Below are positions 11,197 through 22,287 of a stretch of 64,000 bases of DNA, in pieces. Source of the DNA: Ceratopteris richardii. Taxonomy: Eukaryota > Streptophyta > Polypodiopsida > Polypodiales > Pteridaceae. Position 1 is the stretch's first letter; each line of letters starts with the position of its first letter. Made by a program: the position numbers and the translations under genes. The notes below the pieces were generated by a model. It ran no database searches. It was given only the letters and a program-made list of their open reading frames with translations, and was not told the origin of the DNA. The stretch lies in the NCBI GenBank assembly GCA_020310875.1, contig CM035406.1, forward strand, positions 222,658,794 to 222,722,793, in the 5' to 3' direction.

Positions 11197-12134
11197 GGGA
11201 AGATTAAAGTTTGCAAGGAAGCAAGCACAATTCGTATCCATATGAATACCAAAAAATTGTTTAAATTAAAGGTCACCATAAAAATATACAAGTTTCCTAG
11301 AAGAAAAACTAACAAAATAAGAATATCAATTTCATCACCATTTCAATGAATCAACCACTAGTACTATCTACTTCTACAAACTTGAATTTCTGACATAAAA
11401 AATTAAAAATGTGAGGACTCACATTTCAAATGCTATGCAAGGCATTTGAGCTCTCTTTAAAATTAATCATATGAGTAAAAGGTAAGTAAAAAAGACAGTC
11501 GAGGGGGAGAGAGAGAGAGAGAGAACGGCAAATCGATCAAGTTGGCACATCTTTCAAGTCCAAGAATGACTCTTATAAGCATAATTCAAGTAATGGTACT
11601 ATGGTACCTAACAAACCCCCCTCGGTTTCTCTTCATTCTCATCTCTAAATGATATTTCTCCTATTTCTCCTTCCTTGTCCAATATAGAGACGAAAATCAT
11701 GAGGAACACAAGAAAGACTTAGAAAGAAAGAAATAATACTTATGATTGGTGAGCGAGAACGTATGAATGATCAAAATTTCATTGTGAATGCAATTACTCT
11801 CCTCAATGTCTTCTCTTTTCTTTAATGCAAAAGATCACACACAAAGGATCATGATGTAGATGAATAGAGTTAAATTCTTTTTTTCAATTAAATGATGTAA
11901 AGATGCTATAATCATAATGGAATCCACTCCATCAGTAATGTCATGATCATATACATATTAAAAAATGCAACTAAAGAGATCAAAATCCTGGCATTAATTT
12001 TCCAATCCCCTTTTTCAGACGTGTAAATCAAATTATCTCTACTATAGCATAATGCAGTTTTCAAATAATAACCTGATTTCCAATTATTTAGTTTTGCTTT
12101 TGAGTGTACATATTTCCCTTGATCATGATATATT
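11197..12134. other. AT-rich non-coding stretch with a GA run
   Basis: No gene was recognised. A (GA)n microsatellite lies at 11506-11524. Otherwise the sequence is AT-rich and unremarkable. Confidence 0.5.
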
Positions 12135-12212
12135 AATGATAATTATTATTATAATAATTATAATAATAATAATGATAACAACAACAATAATAATTACAAT
12201 AATAATAGAAGC
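12135..12212. repeat. ATT/ATA-rich microsatellite
   Basis: Imperfect trinucleotide repeats of the ATT/AAT type with a few ACA units. The apparent open frame through it, a run of isoleucines, is a repeat artefact. It lies about 45 bp downstream of the E1 exon donor, inside its presumed intron. Confidence 0.85.
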
Positions 12213-12255
12213 ATGGACCAAAAAACCCAGAATGAAGAATACAAAATATTCATAC

Positions 12256-12508
12256 CAATTTCAACTCCAAGACCCTGAAGCCCTGAAATGAATACGTTTG
12301 CTCTGAAAAGGCGACGCATGGTTTCCCTGCCATACACAGCTAACTGGCGACTGTGTAAATCCTCATCAATGTCCATTTCGGACGGGCTCCCATTCGATGA
12401 CATGGCAACTAGAGTAGCCTCCTCCCTTTCCTCTTTAGTGTCTTTTATGTATGATTTCTTTGAGGCACCACCGAGCTCTTCCCCAGCAAAGCGCTTTCTC
12501 GGAAGCAT
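12256..12508 (-). CDS. UBA1: Ubiquitin-activating enzyme E1, first coding exon
   Basis: E1 adenylates ubiquitin and hands it to E2 enzymes, the first step of ubiquitination, acting in cytosol and nucleus. The exon starts at the ATG at 12508 (MLPRKRF, a lysine-rich variable head) and reaches [17 protein letters not shown] and [10 protein letters not shown], the very conserved opening of the first adenylation fold. Reading ends at GAAATTG|GTATGA, a good donor at 12255-12254 leaving phase 1, which fits the family where Ala (GCN) follows EI. Thus 84 residues plus one base of a protein that is usually over 1000 residues are present. No following E1 exon is visible to the left, so either the intron exceeds 12 kb or this is a gene fragment. 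The exon itself is open and well conserved. Confidence 0.85.
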
Positions 12509-12521
12509 ATAGTGTAAAGAC

Positions 12522-13283
12522 CTGCAAGAATTTCCACAATCTTATGTTCAGCATGTCTGACATAAAACAAAAAGCACATAATATAAAAAGCTAGAAGACC
12601 TCCCTAAATACTTGTTCTTTTCCTTCTGCACAAGATCCAGAGTTAATATTTCCATAAAACCAAGAAATATGTGGTGTCCAATATGGTGACTACGAACTGA
12701 ATAAAAACTCATAGCCTCTGGCAATATGCACACTAGGCTATGGTGGATAAATTAAAGGTCTAGTGAAACAACAAGGCAGCGAGTATTCTGCAAATCATCA
12801 CTGAATCTATGTTTGCGATGAAGGCTATGAAATATCCACGTATCTGATGTACCCATTCACGATGTGAATGTGGTGAATAAAGAAAGGTGATACTAAACGT
12901 GAGATACATAATTAAAATTATTCGTAGTGCAAAGAATTTCCGAGCTCTATAGCCCACACTTGATTAAAAAAAAGCAAACATATCAGAATCGTTTGTCCTC
13001 GAGGCCTACATACTGAGCACAAGTTAAAAGTACTATAGAAAGATAAAGTGCATAGCAATGACATTCTCAAAGAAAGCTTCTAAGATATAAGACACAAACC
13101 CAAAAGTGCGAAATCAGTAAGCTCTAAACTAGGTTAAGACGAAAAACTTTTTATCGAACAGAAAGACCAAGATCAGATGACCCTAAATCCACGACAACGC
13201 TGGACAAACTGAGAAGCTAACAAAAACGTCCGGAAACCTTAAACTAGCAACAGAGAGGCTGACAACAGTGAGGAAAGTGTTAC
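12522..13283 (-). other. Intron in the 5' leader of the E1 gene
   Basis: On the minus strand CAAG|GTAACA at 13284/13283 is a strong donor, and TTCTTGCAG ending at 12522 is a strong acceptor 13 bases before the start codon. The 762-bp span has no coding signal. A first intron in the 5' leader is common in plant housekeeping genes. Inferred from splice signals only. Confidence 0.55.
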
Positions 13284-13375
13284 CTTGCCGGATTCCAGAG
13301 CGAACTCGGCAGTTCGCTGGTGATGGCAAGCTCGTGGAAGGCTCCTGTAGTGCCGGCTTTTCCCTTGGAGCAAGA
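13284..13375 (-). other. Probable 5' leader exon of the E1 gene
   Basis: This GC-richer stretch just upstream of the donor at 13283 has no long open frame and lies where the first, non-coding exon would be expected. Its outer end is a guess, set by the TATA-like site at 13395-13404. Confidence 0.4.
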
Positions 13376-13394
13376 GACCACCGTTAATAGACCA

Positions 13395-13404
13395 CTATTT
13401 TATC
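13395..13404 (-). promoter_or_regulatory. TATA-like site of the E1 gene
   Basis: GATAAAATAG on the minus strand lies about 30 bp upstream of the presumed leader exon. Position is reasonable but the motif is short and could occur by chance. Confidence 0.3.
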
Positions 13405-13732
13405 AACCAGCCTGAAAATTTACGGGCTTATTTTTTTTTAAGAGCTCGATCTTACGGCCTACTCCTTCAACGATTATTATTTAACGAGGAGATGAGAGTT
13501 TGGTCTTATAGCCACTCCTATGGAGCATAAATTATTTAATGAAAAGATCAAAGGTGCATGGTCATACCACTTGTACTCCTCTACACCATAGATCATGGAT
13601 GTACAAAAGATCCAAAAGTATTCAACCCAAAGCTATTTGAAGTTAGAGATAAATCAAATGTGAATTGATACACCGTATAGCATCGATGTTCAAATAGACC
13701 CAAATTATTCAACCCAGAACATAAACTTCCGA
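13405..13732. other. Non-coding stretch upstream of the E1 leader
   Basis: No gene was found. A T-rich tract lies at 13430-13440. A loose duplication, CCAAAAGTATTCAACCC (about 13611) and CCAAATTATTCAACCC (about 13700), lies about 90 bp apart. It would hold the proximal E1 promoter if the gene is real. Confidence 0.4.
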
Positions 13733-13908
13733 GCCATTGGGTTGCCATTGAAGGTGAAAATAAAGCCCTTGTGGTGCCATGCAGTTTCCCCATAGACCCT
13801 TAATGGGGGGAGTGCAAAGGGGGGCTTTCCCCCCTTTGCAAGGTCTAGGGGGCTTATCCCCTCGGTCCATAGGGCCAAGACGATAGGACTTTTGATTGTG
13901 GAGTATTA
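13733..13908 (+). repeat. Copia-D-family LTR fragment
   Basis: About 176 bp align with 58252-58430 in the LTR of Copia-D2, sharing GCCATTGGGTTGCCATT, AGGTGAAAATAAAG, GTTTCCCCATAGA and ATGGGGGGAGTG. The match stops abruptly on both sides, so this is a piece of an LTR. It lies about 330 bp upstream of the E1 TATA-like site and abuts the remnant LTR of Gypsy-K. Confidence 0.8.
13813..13840. other. Perfect 12-bp inverted repeat (hairpin) in the LTR fragment
   Basis: TGCAAAGGGGGG, loop CTTT, then CCCCCCTTTGCA: a perfect 12-bp stem with a 4-base loop. The equivalent place in Copia-D2 (58336-58361) also pairs, with two paired base changes, so the structure is conserved between copies. Confidence 0.85.
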
Positions 13909-14196
13909 AGGTCCTTTGATGTTCCCGATGAATCCCTCTGTTTTGGAGTATTGTAGCATAGCAATCGAGGAAGATGAAGCATTGCCTTCTCTTTCAAATC
14001 AGACACGGAGACTTTGTCCTCAGGATCTACTACCCAGCCGCGTGCTATTCCCAATTAATCCCTCTCTCCAAATACCCACAAGGGATATCTATACATGTCC
14101 TTACACATGGGTGCCACTTGGCACTCATGTGTGTACCCATCTCATAATATCTAAGAGGTGGTTCACACCTCTTCCTCTTGAGTACCATATGTTACA
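13909..14196 (-). repeat. Gypsy-K 3' LTR remnant
   Basis: On the minus strand the LTR starts TGTAACATATGG at 14196, right after a polypurine tract (14209-14197, AAGGGGAAGGAAA). The far end is lost where the Copia-D-family fragment begins, so only about 290 bp can be assigned. Confidence 0.55.
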
Positions 14197-14394
14197 TTTC
14201 CTTCCCCTTAACTCCATTTTTGTCCTCAAAAATAGTATTGGAGGGTCTGGTAGAAAGATAGAATTAATAGAAATAACACTCCCACTATATCCCCATGTAT
14301 TTCAATACATGGTCATATCTTTGTGTTGTTTCCCCATATCCTTCCCATTAAAAAGAATCTTGGGAAGGTAACTAAAACTGGGAAATCGTCTCTA

Positions 14395-15850
14395 AAGGGT
14401 GCTAACCCGCTCCCATGTAGCATTATCCTCTTAATTATCTTTCCACTTTACTAGACACTCTTTATATAAGTGACTTCTCGTCCGTTTTTCTCGAGTGCAT
14501 AGTATGCTCTCAGGCTCATGTGGAATAGATTGGACAGAAATAGACTCTACTACCTCACTGTCTGGGATGAGGTTGTCATATTCACCCAGCCTCTTCTTAA
14601 GCTGGCTAACATGAAAAATTGGATGGATATGGCTATTCTCTGGAAGTGGAGATCATAAGCCATCTTTCCTATTCTCTTAAGTATTTAAAAAGTTCCACAA
14701 TACCTAGGATATAGTTTTGGACAAGGTCCCATCCTCATGGTTTCATATCTAGATGGAACTCTAAGATAGATTTGCTCTCCTACCTCAAAGTTGATGTCTC
14801 TCCTTTGAGGATCAGCATAGGCTCTGGCTCTATCTAGAGCTCTCCTAATACTATCCTTAGCAAGTCTAAGCATATCATTCATCTCTTCCAAAAAGTCATT
14901 TGTAGCTTGAACTTTCTCATTCTGCACTCCTACTGCATAAGGAGCTCTTGGCTGAAACCCATACATAAGCATAAATGGACTATGCCCCGTGGAAGAGTGT
15001 TTGGCACTATTATATGCAAACTCTACTATAGGTAAGTACTCTTCCCAATTATTTTACCTTTAATTTACATATGCTCAAAGCATATCCTCTAGGATTTGAT
15101 AACCCTCTTTGTCTGCCCATCCAACCATGGATGCTCCGCCGTACTCATGCTTAGCTTCGTATCCACCCTTTTGAAGACTGCTCTCCAAAAGTGGCTAGTA
15201 AACTTCCTATCCTTATCAAAAACTATATCTGAAGGAAGACCACATAATCAGTATAGGTTCTCTAGGAAAAATATAGCCAACTCAGCTTTCTTCACTGTCA
15301 TACATGTTGGAATAAACCTAGCCATTTTGGTTAGCCTATCCACTATTACCTAGACAGAGTCCACTATTACCCAATGGGCGGACTAGTCCTCCGATCTTCA
15401 ACCTTTTAGCTTTATTGACCTGGCATTTAGTGCACTTAAGCACATACTCTAGGATGTCCTTATGAAGTCCAGGCTAGTAAAACTGCCTCTTAACAAGATC
15501 ATAAGTCTTGTTAACTCTTGGGTGTCCTGCACTAGGTGTGTCATTACACTCATAGAGAATGTGCCGTCTCATCTCAAAATCTCTAGGGATACACACCTTA
15601 CCTTTACATAGCAGATATCCATCAATGATACTGTAATTCTTCCACTTGAATCCTTCTTGAGTACCCGTCGATACTCCATCCTCATTTGAAACCCATGTAT
15701 CATGATCCCCATTCTCTATGGTTTCCCAAATCTTAGAATATGCAGGATCAAGCCTACATTTCCCTCTAATGGACTCAAGTAGCTCACTAGTGATCTGAGT
15801 AAAACTCAGTCCATTGAGCATAGGCATGCAGCTAAGTGAATCCGCCACTA
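14395..15850 (-). pseudogene. Gypsy-K integrase and chromodomain
   Basis: In minus-strand order: the zinc-binding N-terminus (near 15600-15480, ILYECNDTPSAGHPRVNKTY), the catalytic core (about 15470-14980), the GPY/F-type C-terminus (near 14800-14690, VGEQIYLRVPSR, LYPRYCG) and a chromodomain-like end at about 14470-14395 (CLVKWKDN, then ATWERV). Chromodomains of these elements direct insertion towards marked chromatin. Broken fossil, of the same clade as Gypsy-L in this window. Confidence 0.75.
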
Positions 15851-15911
15851 CATTAAACTTTCCCTTCCTATACCTTAGCTCATAATCAAACTCCTGAAGG
15901 ATCTCTGCCCA

Positions 15912-17103
15912 TTAGGCCTTACGACCTTTAAGGTCTATTTGATTAGGGAGCCACTTAATGCTCTCTTGATCAAACACTATTGTGACTTTGGCACCATATA
16001 GATAGTGACACCACTTCTTCAAAGCATGGACAATTGCATAAAACTCCTTCTTATAGACAGAGTAATTCTTCTGAGTCGGTTCTAGTTTCTTACTCTCAAA
16101 AGCTATTGGTGGACCATCTTGAAATAAAACCACTCCTATAGCAAAATCACTCATGTGAGTCTCAACCACAAAGGGTTTATTGGGATCTGCAATATGTAAA
16201 AGTGGAGTTGTAGCAATTACTGCTTTCAATTTCTGCATAGTTTGCTTTTGTTCATATCCCCAATGAAAGACGTTCCCTTTCCCTTTAAGTTGTTCTGTCA
16301 TCGGGACAATAATTTTGGCATAATTCTTAATGAATCTTTGATAGAAACATGATAAATCTAGGAAGATTTGCAGCTCTTCCAGGTTCTTGGGATGTGGCCA
16401 TTCCATTATAGCCCTTACTTTTTCAGGATCCATCTGGATTCCGTTTGGGGAGACTATATGCCTAAGGCATCTAACTTCTGTTTTGAAAAATTCACACTTT
16501 GACTCCTTGGCAAAGAGTGAATTTCACCTTAACACTTGGAATACTTTTCTTAAGTGTTCCAAGTGCTCTTGTTCTTATTTACTATATATCATCATATCAT
16601 CTAGGAAGTCGACTACACACTACCCTAGATAAAGGTCATAATACATTATTCATGAGCTTCATGAAAGTGACAGGAGCATTGGTGAGACCAAAAGGCATCA
16701 CCAAAAACTCATAGTGCCCTTATCTAGTTTTGAATGCAGTTTTAGGGACATCTTATGCCGTAATCCTAATCTGATGATATCCTGATCTAAGGTCAAGCTT
16801 GGCAAAATACCTAGCTTGATGTAACTAATCAAATAGGTCTTCCAACCAAGGCATTGGAAACCTATTTTTTATAGTTACCTTATTTAGTGCTCTATAATCT
16901 ATACATAATCTCATAGAGCCATCCTTTTTCTTAACTAGGAGCATTGGCGATGCCCAAGTTTGAGTTACTAGGTTTAATGAAGCCCTCATCTAAATAGTCA
17001 TGTAGTTGCCTCTCAACCTCCTCATGTTGAGAAACACTTAGCGTATAAGGTGGCTTACAAATAGGGTTAGTGTTAGTAACTACATCAATAGCATGGTCAA
17101 TGT
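15912..17103 (-). pseudogene. Gypsy-K reverse transcriptase (main part) and RNase H
   Basis: Reverse transcriptase text runs from the insertion boundary at 17103 (HAIDVVTN, then [18 protein letters not shown]) through to MEWPHPKNLEELQIFLDL. RNase H follows, with ETHMSDFAIGVVLFQDG, PTQKNYSVYKKEFYAIVHA and KWCHYLYGAKVTIVFDQ. These are standard Ty3/Gypsy landmarks. Broken fossil. Confidence 0.8.
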
Positions 17104-18176
17104 TGTTGCAGAACCAATCACAAATTGGACATAAATTTGAAGGTCAAAGTCTAAGAAGAAAAACACATGCCCATGTGAAGGGACAATTTCACACATGTAG
17201 TATATTTGTAAAGTTAGACTTAACTTTAGTTCTAGAATTTTCAAAAGTCACGAGATTGAGAAAATCTATATAATTTAGTTTGTATCAACAGACGTGGAGA
17301 GAGAGAGAAAGGGAGAGAGAGAGAGAGAGAAAGAGAAAAAAGAGAGATTTTGTATGACTGAGTATAGTCGGGCTTCTCTAAGTGAGAAAGCATCTAACTT
17401 TTTGAGTTTCCATAGCTATCAGAAGGATTAATAGAAGCTCTATGTATGATACTCTCTCGTCCATCTCCATGCTTTGTCTATTGTGGTAGTGACTTCAAAA
17501 CTTCAAGTTTCCCAAGAAACTCGATGCCTGATATCGAGTTTGTGTTGATAAGTTCTTGTTTCATTCTCTGATTTTTTTTATCTACGATTGAATCTCCTTA
17601 AAAACATATGGTTTTTGAAGCAACTCGATGCATGGCATCAAATTTCAATGTAAAGTCAATGCCTAACATCGAATTCCAACATAAAAGTGTTTTTCTTCAT
17701 ATCTGTGTTCAAGGGGGTATTTCAGGTGCTGAAAAAGTGGCCAAAAACACACCAATTCGATGACTGACATCGAATTCTTGCTGCAAGTCAATGCTAAGTT
17801 GAAAATTTTCAAAAATAGACAGATGCATTTACTAAAGCAAGCAGCATTTCCTATTTTGGCAATCAGACACAGTTGTCTTGTAAAGGCCATAACTTGGTGT
17901 GTAGTGAAAAATTTTTAGCAGATAATAGCTTCTTAGAAAGCTCTTCTCTTCTATTTTCATTCACCAAAAGATCTTGGCAAAATAAAATTTGTGCTAAGAG
18001 AAATAAGCAAAAGAGTGAAGGTATGTCATTTCAGTGATTATAAATTTCTGAAGAAGTAAAGTTCTCAGTTTTGGCTATCATTTTTCAAAGTTTGGAGAAG
18101 CATTGAGTTAATGTTGACCATAGAGATTGTCTAGTGTCACATTAATTCCTTTCTTGTGATGTTTCATACATCAACA
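17104..18176 (+). repeat. Copia-B left LTR
   Basis: The LTR starts TGTTGCAGAACCAATC and ends CATCAACA, 1073 bp. A purine microsatellite (GA-rich, 17296-17335) lies within it and is longer than its counterpart in the right LTR. A TATA-like CTATATAA lies near 17267. Confidence 0.85.
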
Positions 18177-18178
18177 AG

Positions 18179-18190
18179 TGGTACAAGAGC
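18179..18190 (+). other. Copia-B primer-binding site
   Basis: TGGTACAAGAGC lies two bases after the LTR end and resembles the initiator-Met-tRNA-complementary TGGTATCAGAGC with small differences. Confidence 0.6.
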
Positions 18191-18386
18191 CCAAAGGTTC
18201 TAGAGAGCGGAAGGCGTCAAAGGTACGAGAAGTTTTAGAAAGTTTTCATTAAAGTTTGAAAGTTGAAGCATTCAAAGACACAAGGCATCAGAAGATTACT
18301 TAAAAATTATATTTATACACAAAGAACTCCAAAAGGTATTATTCTTTATCCTTTAAACTCATAGGTTGAAGTAGAAGCAAAGAATT

Positions 18387-18868
18387 ATGGTAGATCATAT
18401 CTCGATTGACAAATTGGACATAGATAATTATCGTGCATGGGTAATGAGAATGGAAGCCTTACTTATGAGTAAGGATCTCATGGTGTACATAACAGGTGAA
18501 CAAGAGAAGCCAGTATTTGAAGATGAAAGCCGAACAAAGAAAGAGGAATTGAATGCTTTAAAGCATTGGCAGAAGAAGGATGCAAGTGCAAAGGCCTACA
18601 TCTATAATACACTTTCATATCATTTGCTACCACACATCAGAGGATTGGAATTAGCTGAAGATATATGGAATGCATTGTAATATCATTTTGAAAGTACTAC
18701 CTAAGCAAGGAAAGCAAGTCTATGGTCAGAGTTTACTACATTCAAGAAGAAGCCAAGTCAAAGTATTAGTGATTATGTCACTAAGATGAAAGATCTAGTA
18801 GATAGTCTTGGATCCATAGATGAAGATATTGAAGATCACAGATTGATTGCTCAACTGCTTGTAGGTTT
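18387..18868 (+). pseudogene. Copia-B gag, part left of the Copia-C insertion
   Basis: Text starts MVDHISIDKLDIDNYRAW, the usual opening of plant Copia gag (UBN2/Retrotran_gag type), and runs to the Copia-C boundary within the segment VDSLGSIDEDIEDHRLIAQL. Gag text resumes at 23905 on the other side. Confidence 0.8.
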
Positions 18869-19087
18869 TGTTGGAGATAGATGTCTGCGGAAGCACACGA
18901 ATAGCACAAGGAAGGAGAGGAGCACAACACACAATACTGAATGTATTACTAGAGAATGTACAAAGATAAGTAGCCCATTAGGGCAATAGGCGTATATACA
19001 AGCCGGGGGAAAAAAACCTCCTAAAGAGGGAAAAAAGTGTTCGGTGGTCCTAGTGTGTTCACACACATCACTACCTAAATATATGAA
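18869..19087 (-). repeat. Copia-C 3' LTR
   Basis: Plus-strand reading starts TGTTGGAGATAG and follows the 5' LTR copy up to CTACCTAAATATAT. A purine-rich tract (minus AGGGGGGATTTC) lies next to its inner edge, as expected for the polypurine primer. Confidence 0.85.
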
Positions 19088-19109
19088 GAAATCCCCCCTG
19101 GGAGTGATG

Positions 19110-19762
19110 CGGTGAACAAGGAGCTGGCACTCATGTATAAGGAAGTGCCAAGCTATGTGGAAATCATTCCACAAAAGGAAGTAAGCCCAAGATTTGCGAA
19201 AAGCTTCAAACTTCTCCCTAGGCAGAGCCTTCGTGAAAAGGTTTGTAATGTTGTCATGCGTGGGCACATATGCCAAGCTGATCTCCCCAGCAGAGAACCT
19301 CTCCCTGACATAGTGATAATGCACCTCAATGTGCTTAGTGCGAGCATGGAACACAGGGTTCCTCGCAACTGCCAATGTGCTCTGACTGTCAGTGAAGATG
19401 GTGGTGGCAGAAGACTGACCAACACCCAAATCAGCCATAAGGCGTCTAAGCCACACACACTCAACAGGGGCTGTGAAAGCTTCCCTATACTCAGCCTCAC
19501 AACTGGAAGTGGCCATAGTAGGCTGCTTCTTGCTCAACTAAGATATACATGAGCTACCAAGCATGAAGCAAAAGCCACTAGTGGACACACGAGTGTCATA
19601 GCAACCAGCCCAATCAAAGTCCAAAAAAGCATGCAAATCTAGCGGTATTGATCCCCCCTTGGGATAAAACAACCCAAGTAGCCGAGTACCACTCAAGTAG
19701 CGAAAGATGCACTTAACCGCCTGCCAATGATTGACTCCTAGGCAATGCATAAATCTACTCAT
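19110..19762 (-). pseudogene. Copia-C RNase H
   Basis: Text includes HWQAVKCIFRYLSGTRLLGL, STSGFCFMLGSSCIS, KKQPTMATSSCEAEYREAF, ARTKHIEVHYHYVRERF and ITNLFTKALPREKFEAF. This is the RNase H domain ending just before the 3' LTR. Broken fossil. Confidence 0.85.
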
Positions 19763-19933
19763 CTATGAGACAACAAACTGAATATCTGGCCGAGTAATGC
19801 ATAAGTAATTCAAGCATCCAACAGCCTACTGATAGAGAACAACATCAAATGCATCTCTAGCATCATGAAGACTCAATCGTAAACCTGTCTCCATAGGAGT
19901 GGCAATAAGCTTACAGTCTTCAAGGCCAAAACG

Positions 19934-20925
19934 CTACAATAATGTGTCAATATATTTCATTTGACGCAAAGCCATTCCACCATCAACTTGCATAAACTGA
20001 ATGCCCAAATAGTGATGCAAATGCCCCAAATCAGACATCTCAAATGAGGCATGCAAATCAGCCTTAAAATCAGCAATACGCCTCTCATGAGGACCAGTGA
20101 GCAACATGTCATCAACATAAACCACAATGATCAGAAGTACATCATCAGCACACTTAACATATAAGGTGCTTTCAGTTGGACTATTCTCAAAACCATGTGC
20201 AATTAGATAGGCGTGTATCTTCTCATACCAAGCACATGGTGCTTGCTTTAAACCATACAATGCCTTCTTTAACCTGCACACCTGGTTTTCATGCCCTTTC
20301 TACACAAAGCCACAGGGTTGAAAAACATACACTTATTCATGCAAGTCACCATTTAGAAATGCAATTTTAATGTCCAATTGATGTACATTCCAACCATGAT
20401 GAGCTGCAAGTGCACAGATGCTCCGAACAGTAGTCATACGGCATGTAGGTGCAAAGGTCTCATCAAAATCAATGCCTCTTTCCTGTGCATAACCCTTTGC
20501 AACAAGCTTACTGTATCATCCGATTTACGCTTCAGCTTGTATACCCACTTAGTGCCAATGGTCTTCTTGCCAGGAGGCAAGTCACATAAAGACCAAGTAC
20601 CATTCTTCATTATAGCATCATATTCAGATTGCATAGCAACCATCCAATTTTTTGAATTTTGTGCTTCATCAAACGAAACAGGCTCATTCTCATCACAGAG
20701 ACTAGATGCAACCATAGCATAGCAATCTGATGCAAAAGAGGCACTATGAGAACCTAGACGAGTACGATATGAGAGAGGTGCATCTAATTTGCTATCGTGC
20801 AAAGTTTGTACCAGCCATTTTGACATAGTTTTTGCCTGCTCAATATCAGCTCTCTCATCAACTAGTGCATCATGTAAATCTGCATCAGAAATGGAATGAT
20901 CTGCATCATCACATGAAACCTGCAA
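19934..20925 (-). pseudogene. Copia-C reverse transcriptase
   Basis: Minus-strand text includes SEYDAIMKNGTWSLCDLPPG, GTKWVYKLKRKSDD, LKKALYGLKQAPCAWYEKIH, YVDDMLLTG (about 20120-20095) and DLGHLHHYLGIQF. Standard RVT_2 order, broken fossil. Confidence 0.85.
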
Positions 20926-20928
20926 AGT

Positions 20929-22087
20929 CTAAGAAGTTGCCTCATTGGGACCAGCACTAGACTGTCCACCTGTAAAAAGAGGCAGCAAAGTATCATACAT
21001 GTCTTTGGAGCTAACAAATGTCTCCTTAGTACATGAAAGCAATGGCTGAATAGCATCTTCCACAAAAACAACATCACGGCTAACCAGAATGCATTTAGTC
21101 TGTGGATGATATAGATGATAGCCTTTACTTTCAAAACTGTACCCAACAAAAATACATTTTACTGCTTTATCATCTAATTTTCTGTGATGTTGTTCAGGCA
21201 CTAATGCATATGCCAAGCAACCAAAAACACGCAGATGAGCAACAAATGGCTTGTGATCATGCCAAGCCTCATATGGAAAGATAGACTGCAGTGCTTTAGT
21301 GGGACACCTGTTAAGTACATATGTTGCACACATGACAACCTCAAGCCAAAAACTATGTGGTAAAGCCTGACTCTTGACCATACACCTCGCCATCTCCATG
21401 AGTGACTTGTTCTTTTGTTCAACAAATCCATTCTGTTGAGGTGTATATGACACTATACACTGGTGTTTTATCCCATGTTCAACCAAAAATGCATTAAAAT
21501 CAGAAGACATATATTCCCCCCCTCGATCTAAACGAAGGGTGCCCATTTTACATCAGATTTTCAGCCAAAAACAAGAACTATTTCAAGCACATGAACACTT
21601 CGAACTTTGCCTTCAATGGATATACCCAAGCGTGCCTGGAAAAATCATCAATGAAAGTCACGAAGTAAAGATAATTTCCAAAAGAAGGTGTCTGCATAGG
21701 ACCACAGACATCACTATGTACAAGCTGCAATTTCTGAGTAGCCTGAACTGAACCATCTTTTGGAAATGAGGAACGCTGCGTTTTGCCCAAAATACAACCT
21801 TCACAAACATGTTTTCCAGGTGCCTCAAGTTTGGGCAAAGAGGACGCCATTTCAGATTTCTACAAGCATAGCAAACTAGCAAAATTCACATGACCAAAGC
21901 GTGCATGCCAAAGCTTTGCATCTGACATAGCCTGAGAATCATGTATTGCACATGCCGAATCATTCACATATCTTTCATAGTCTATGAGCTTATACAACCC
22001 ACGACATAAAATGCCAGAAGCAATAATCACATCTCCATTTGATAGATCATGAACTGTACACCTATCATCAACAAATTTCACAACCAA
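20929..22087 (-). pseudogene. Copia-C integrase
   Basis: Minus-strand landmarks: LWHARFGHVNFASLL, CEGCILGKTQRSSFPK, LVHSDVCGPMQTPSFGNY, FIDDFSRHAWVYPLK, DRGGEYMSSDFNAFL, YTPQQNGFVEQKN and VFGCLAYALVPEQHHRKLD. This covers the zinc-binding and catalytic-core parts. Broken fossil. Confidence 0.85.
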
Positions 22088-22287
22088 GCGAATCTTGGCT
22101 ATGCAGAAACTGATAACAGGTTCTTCTTGATCCCTGGCACAAATAAAGCATCTTACAAAGTGAAAGAACTACCATTAGCAGTAGTCAAAATGATCTTACC
22201 AACTCCCATAACAGGATGAGAGGAGGTGTTGGTGCATGTAACAGTATTCCCTGTAGAGACAAGCTCGAGTGAAGAGAAAAAACTACG

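Noticed and set aside
12052-12291. 79-codon plus-strand open frame with a long isoleucine run
   Set aside because: It reads through the ATT/ATA microsatellite and overlaps the E1 exon on the other strand. The composition is that of the repeat.
12288-12512. Plus-strand open frame of 74 codons
   Set aside because: Antisense shadow of the E1 exon, which has clear family similarity on the minus strand.
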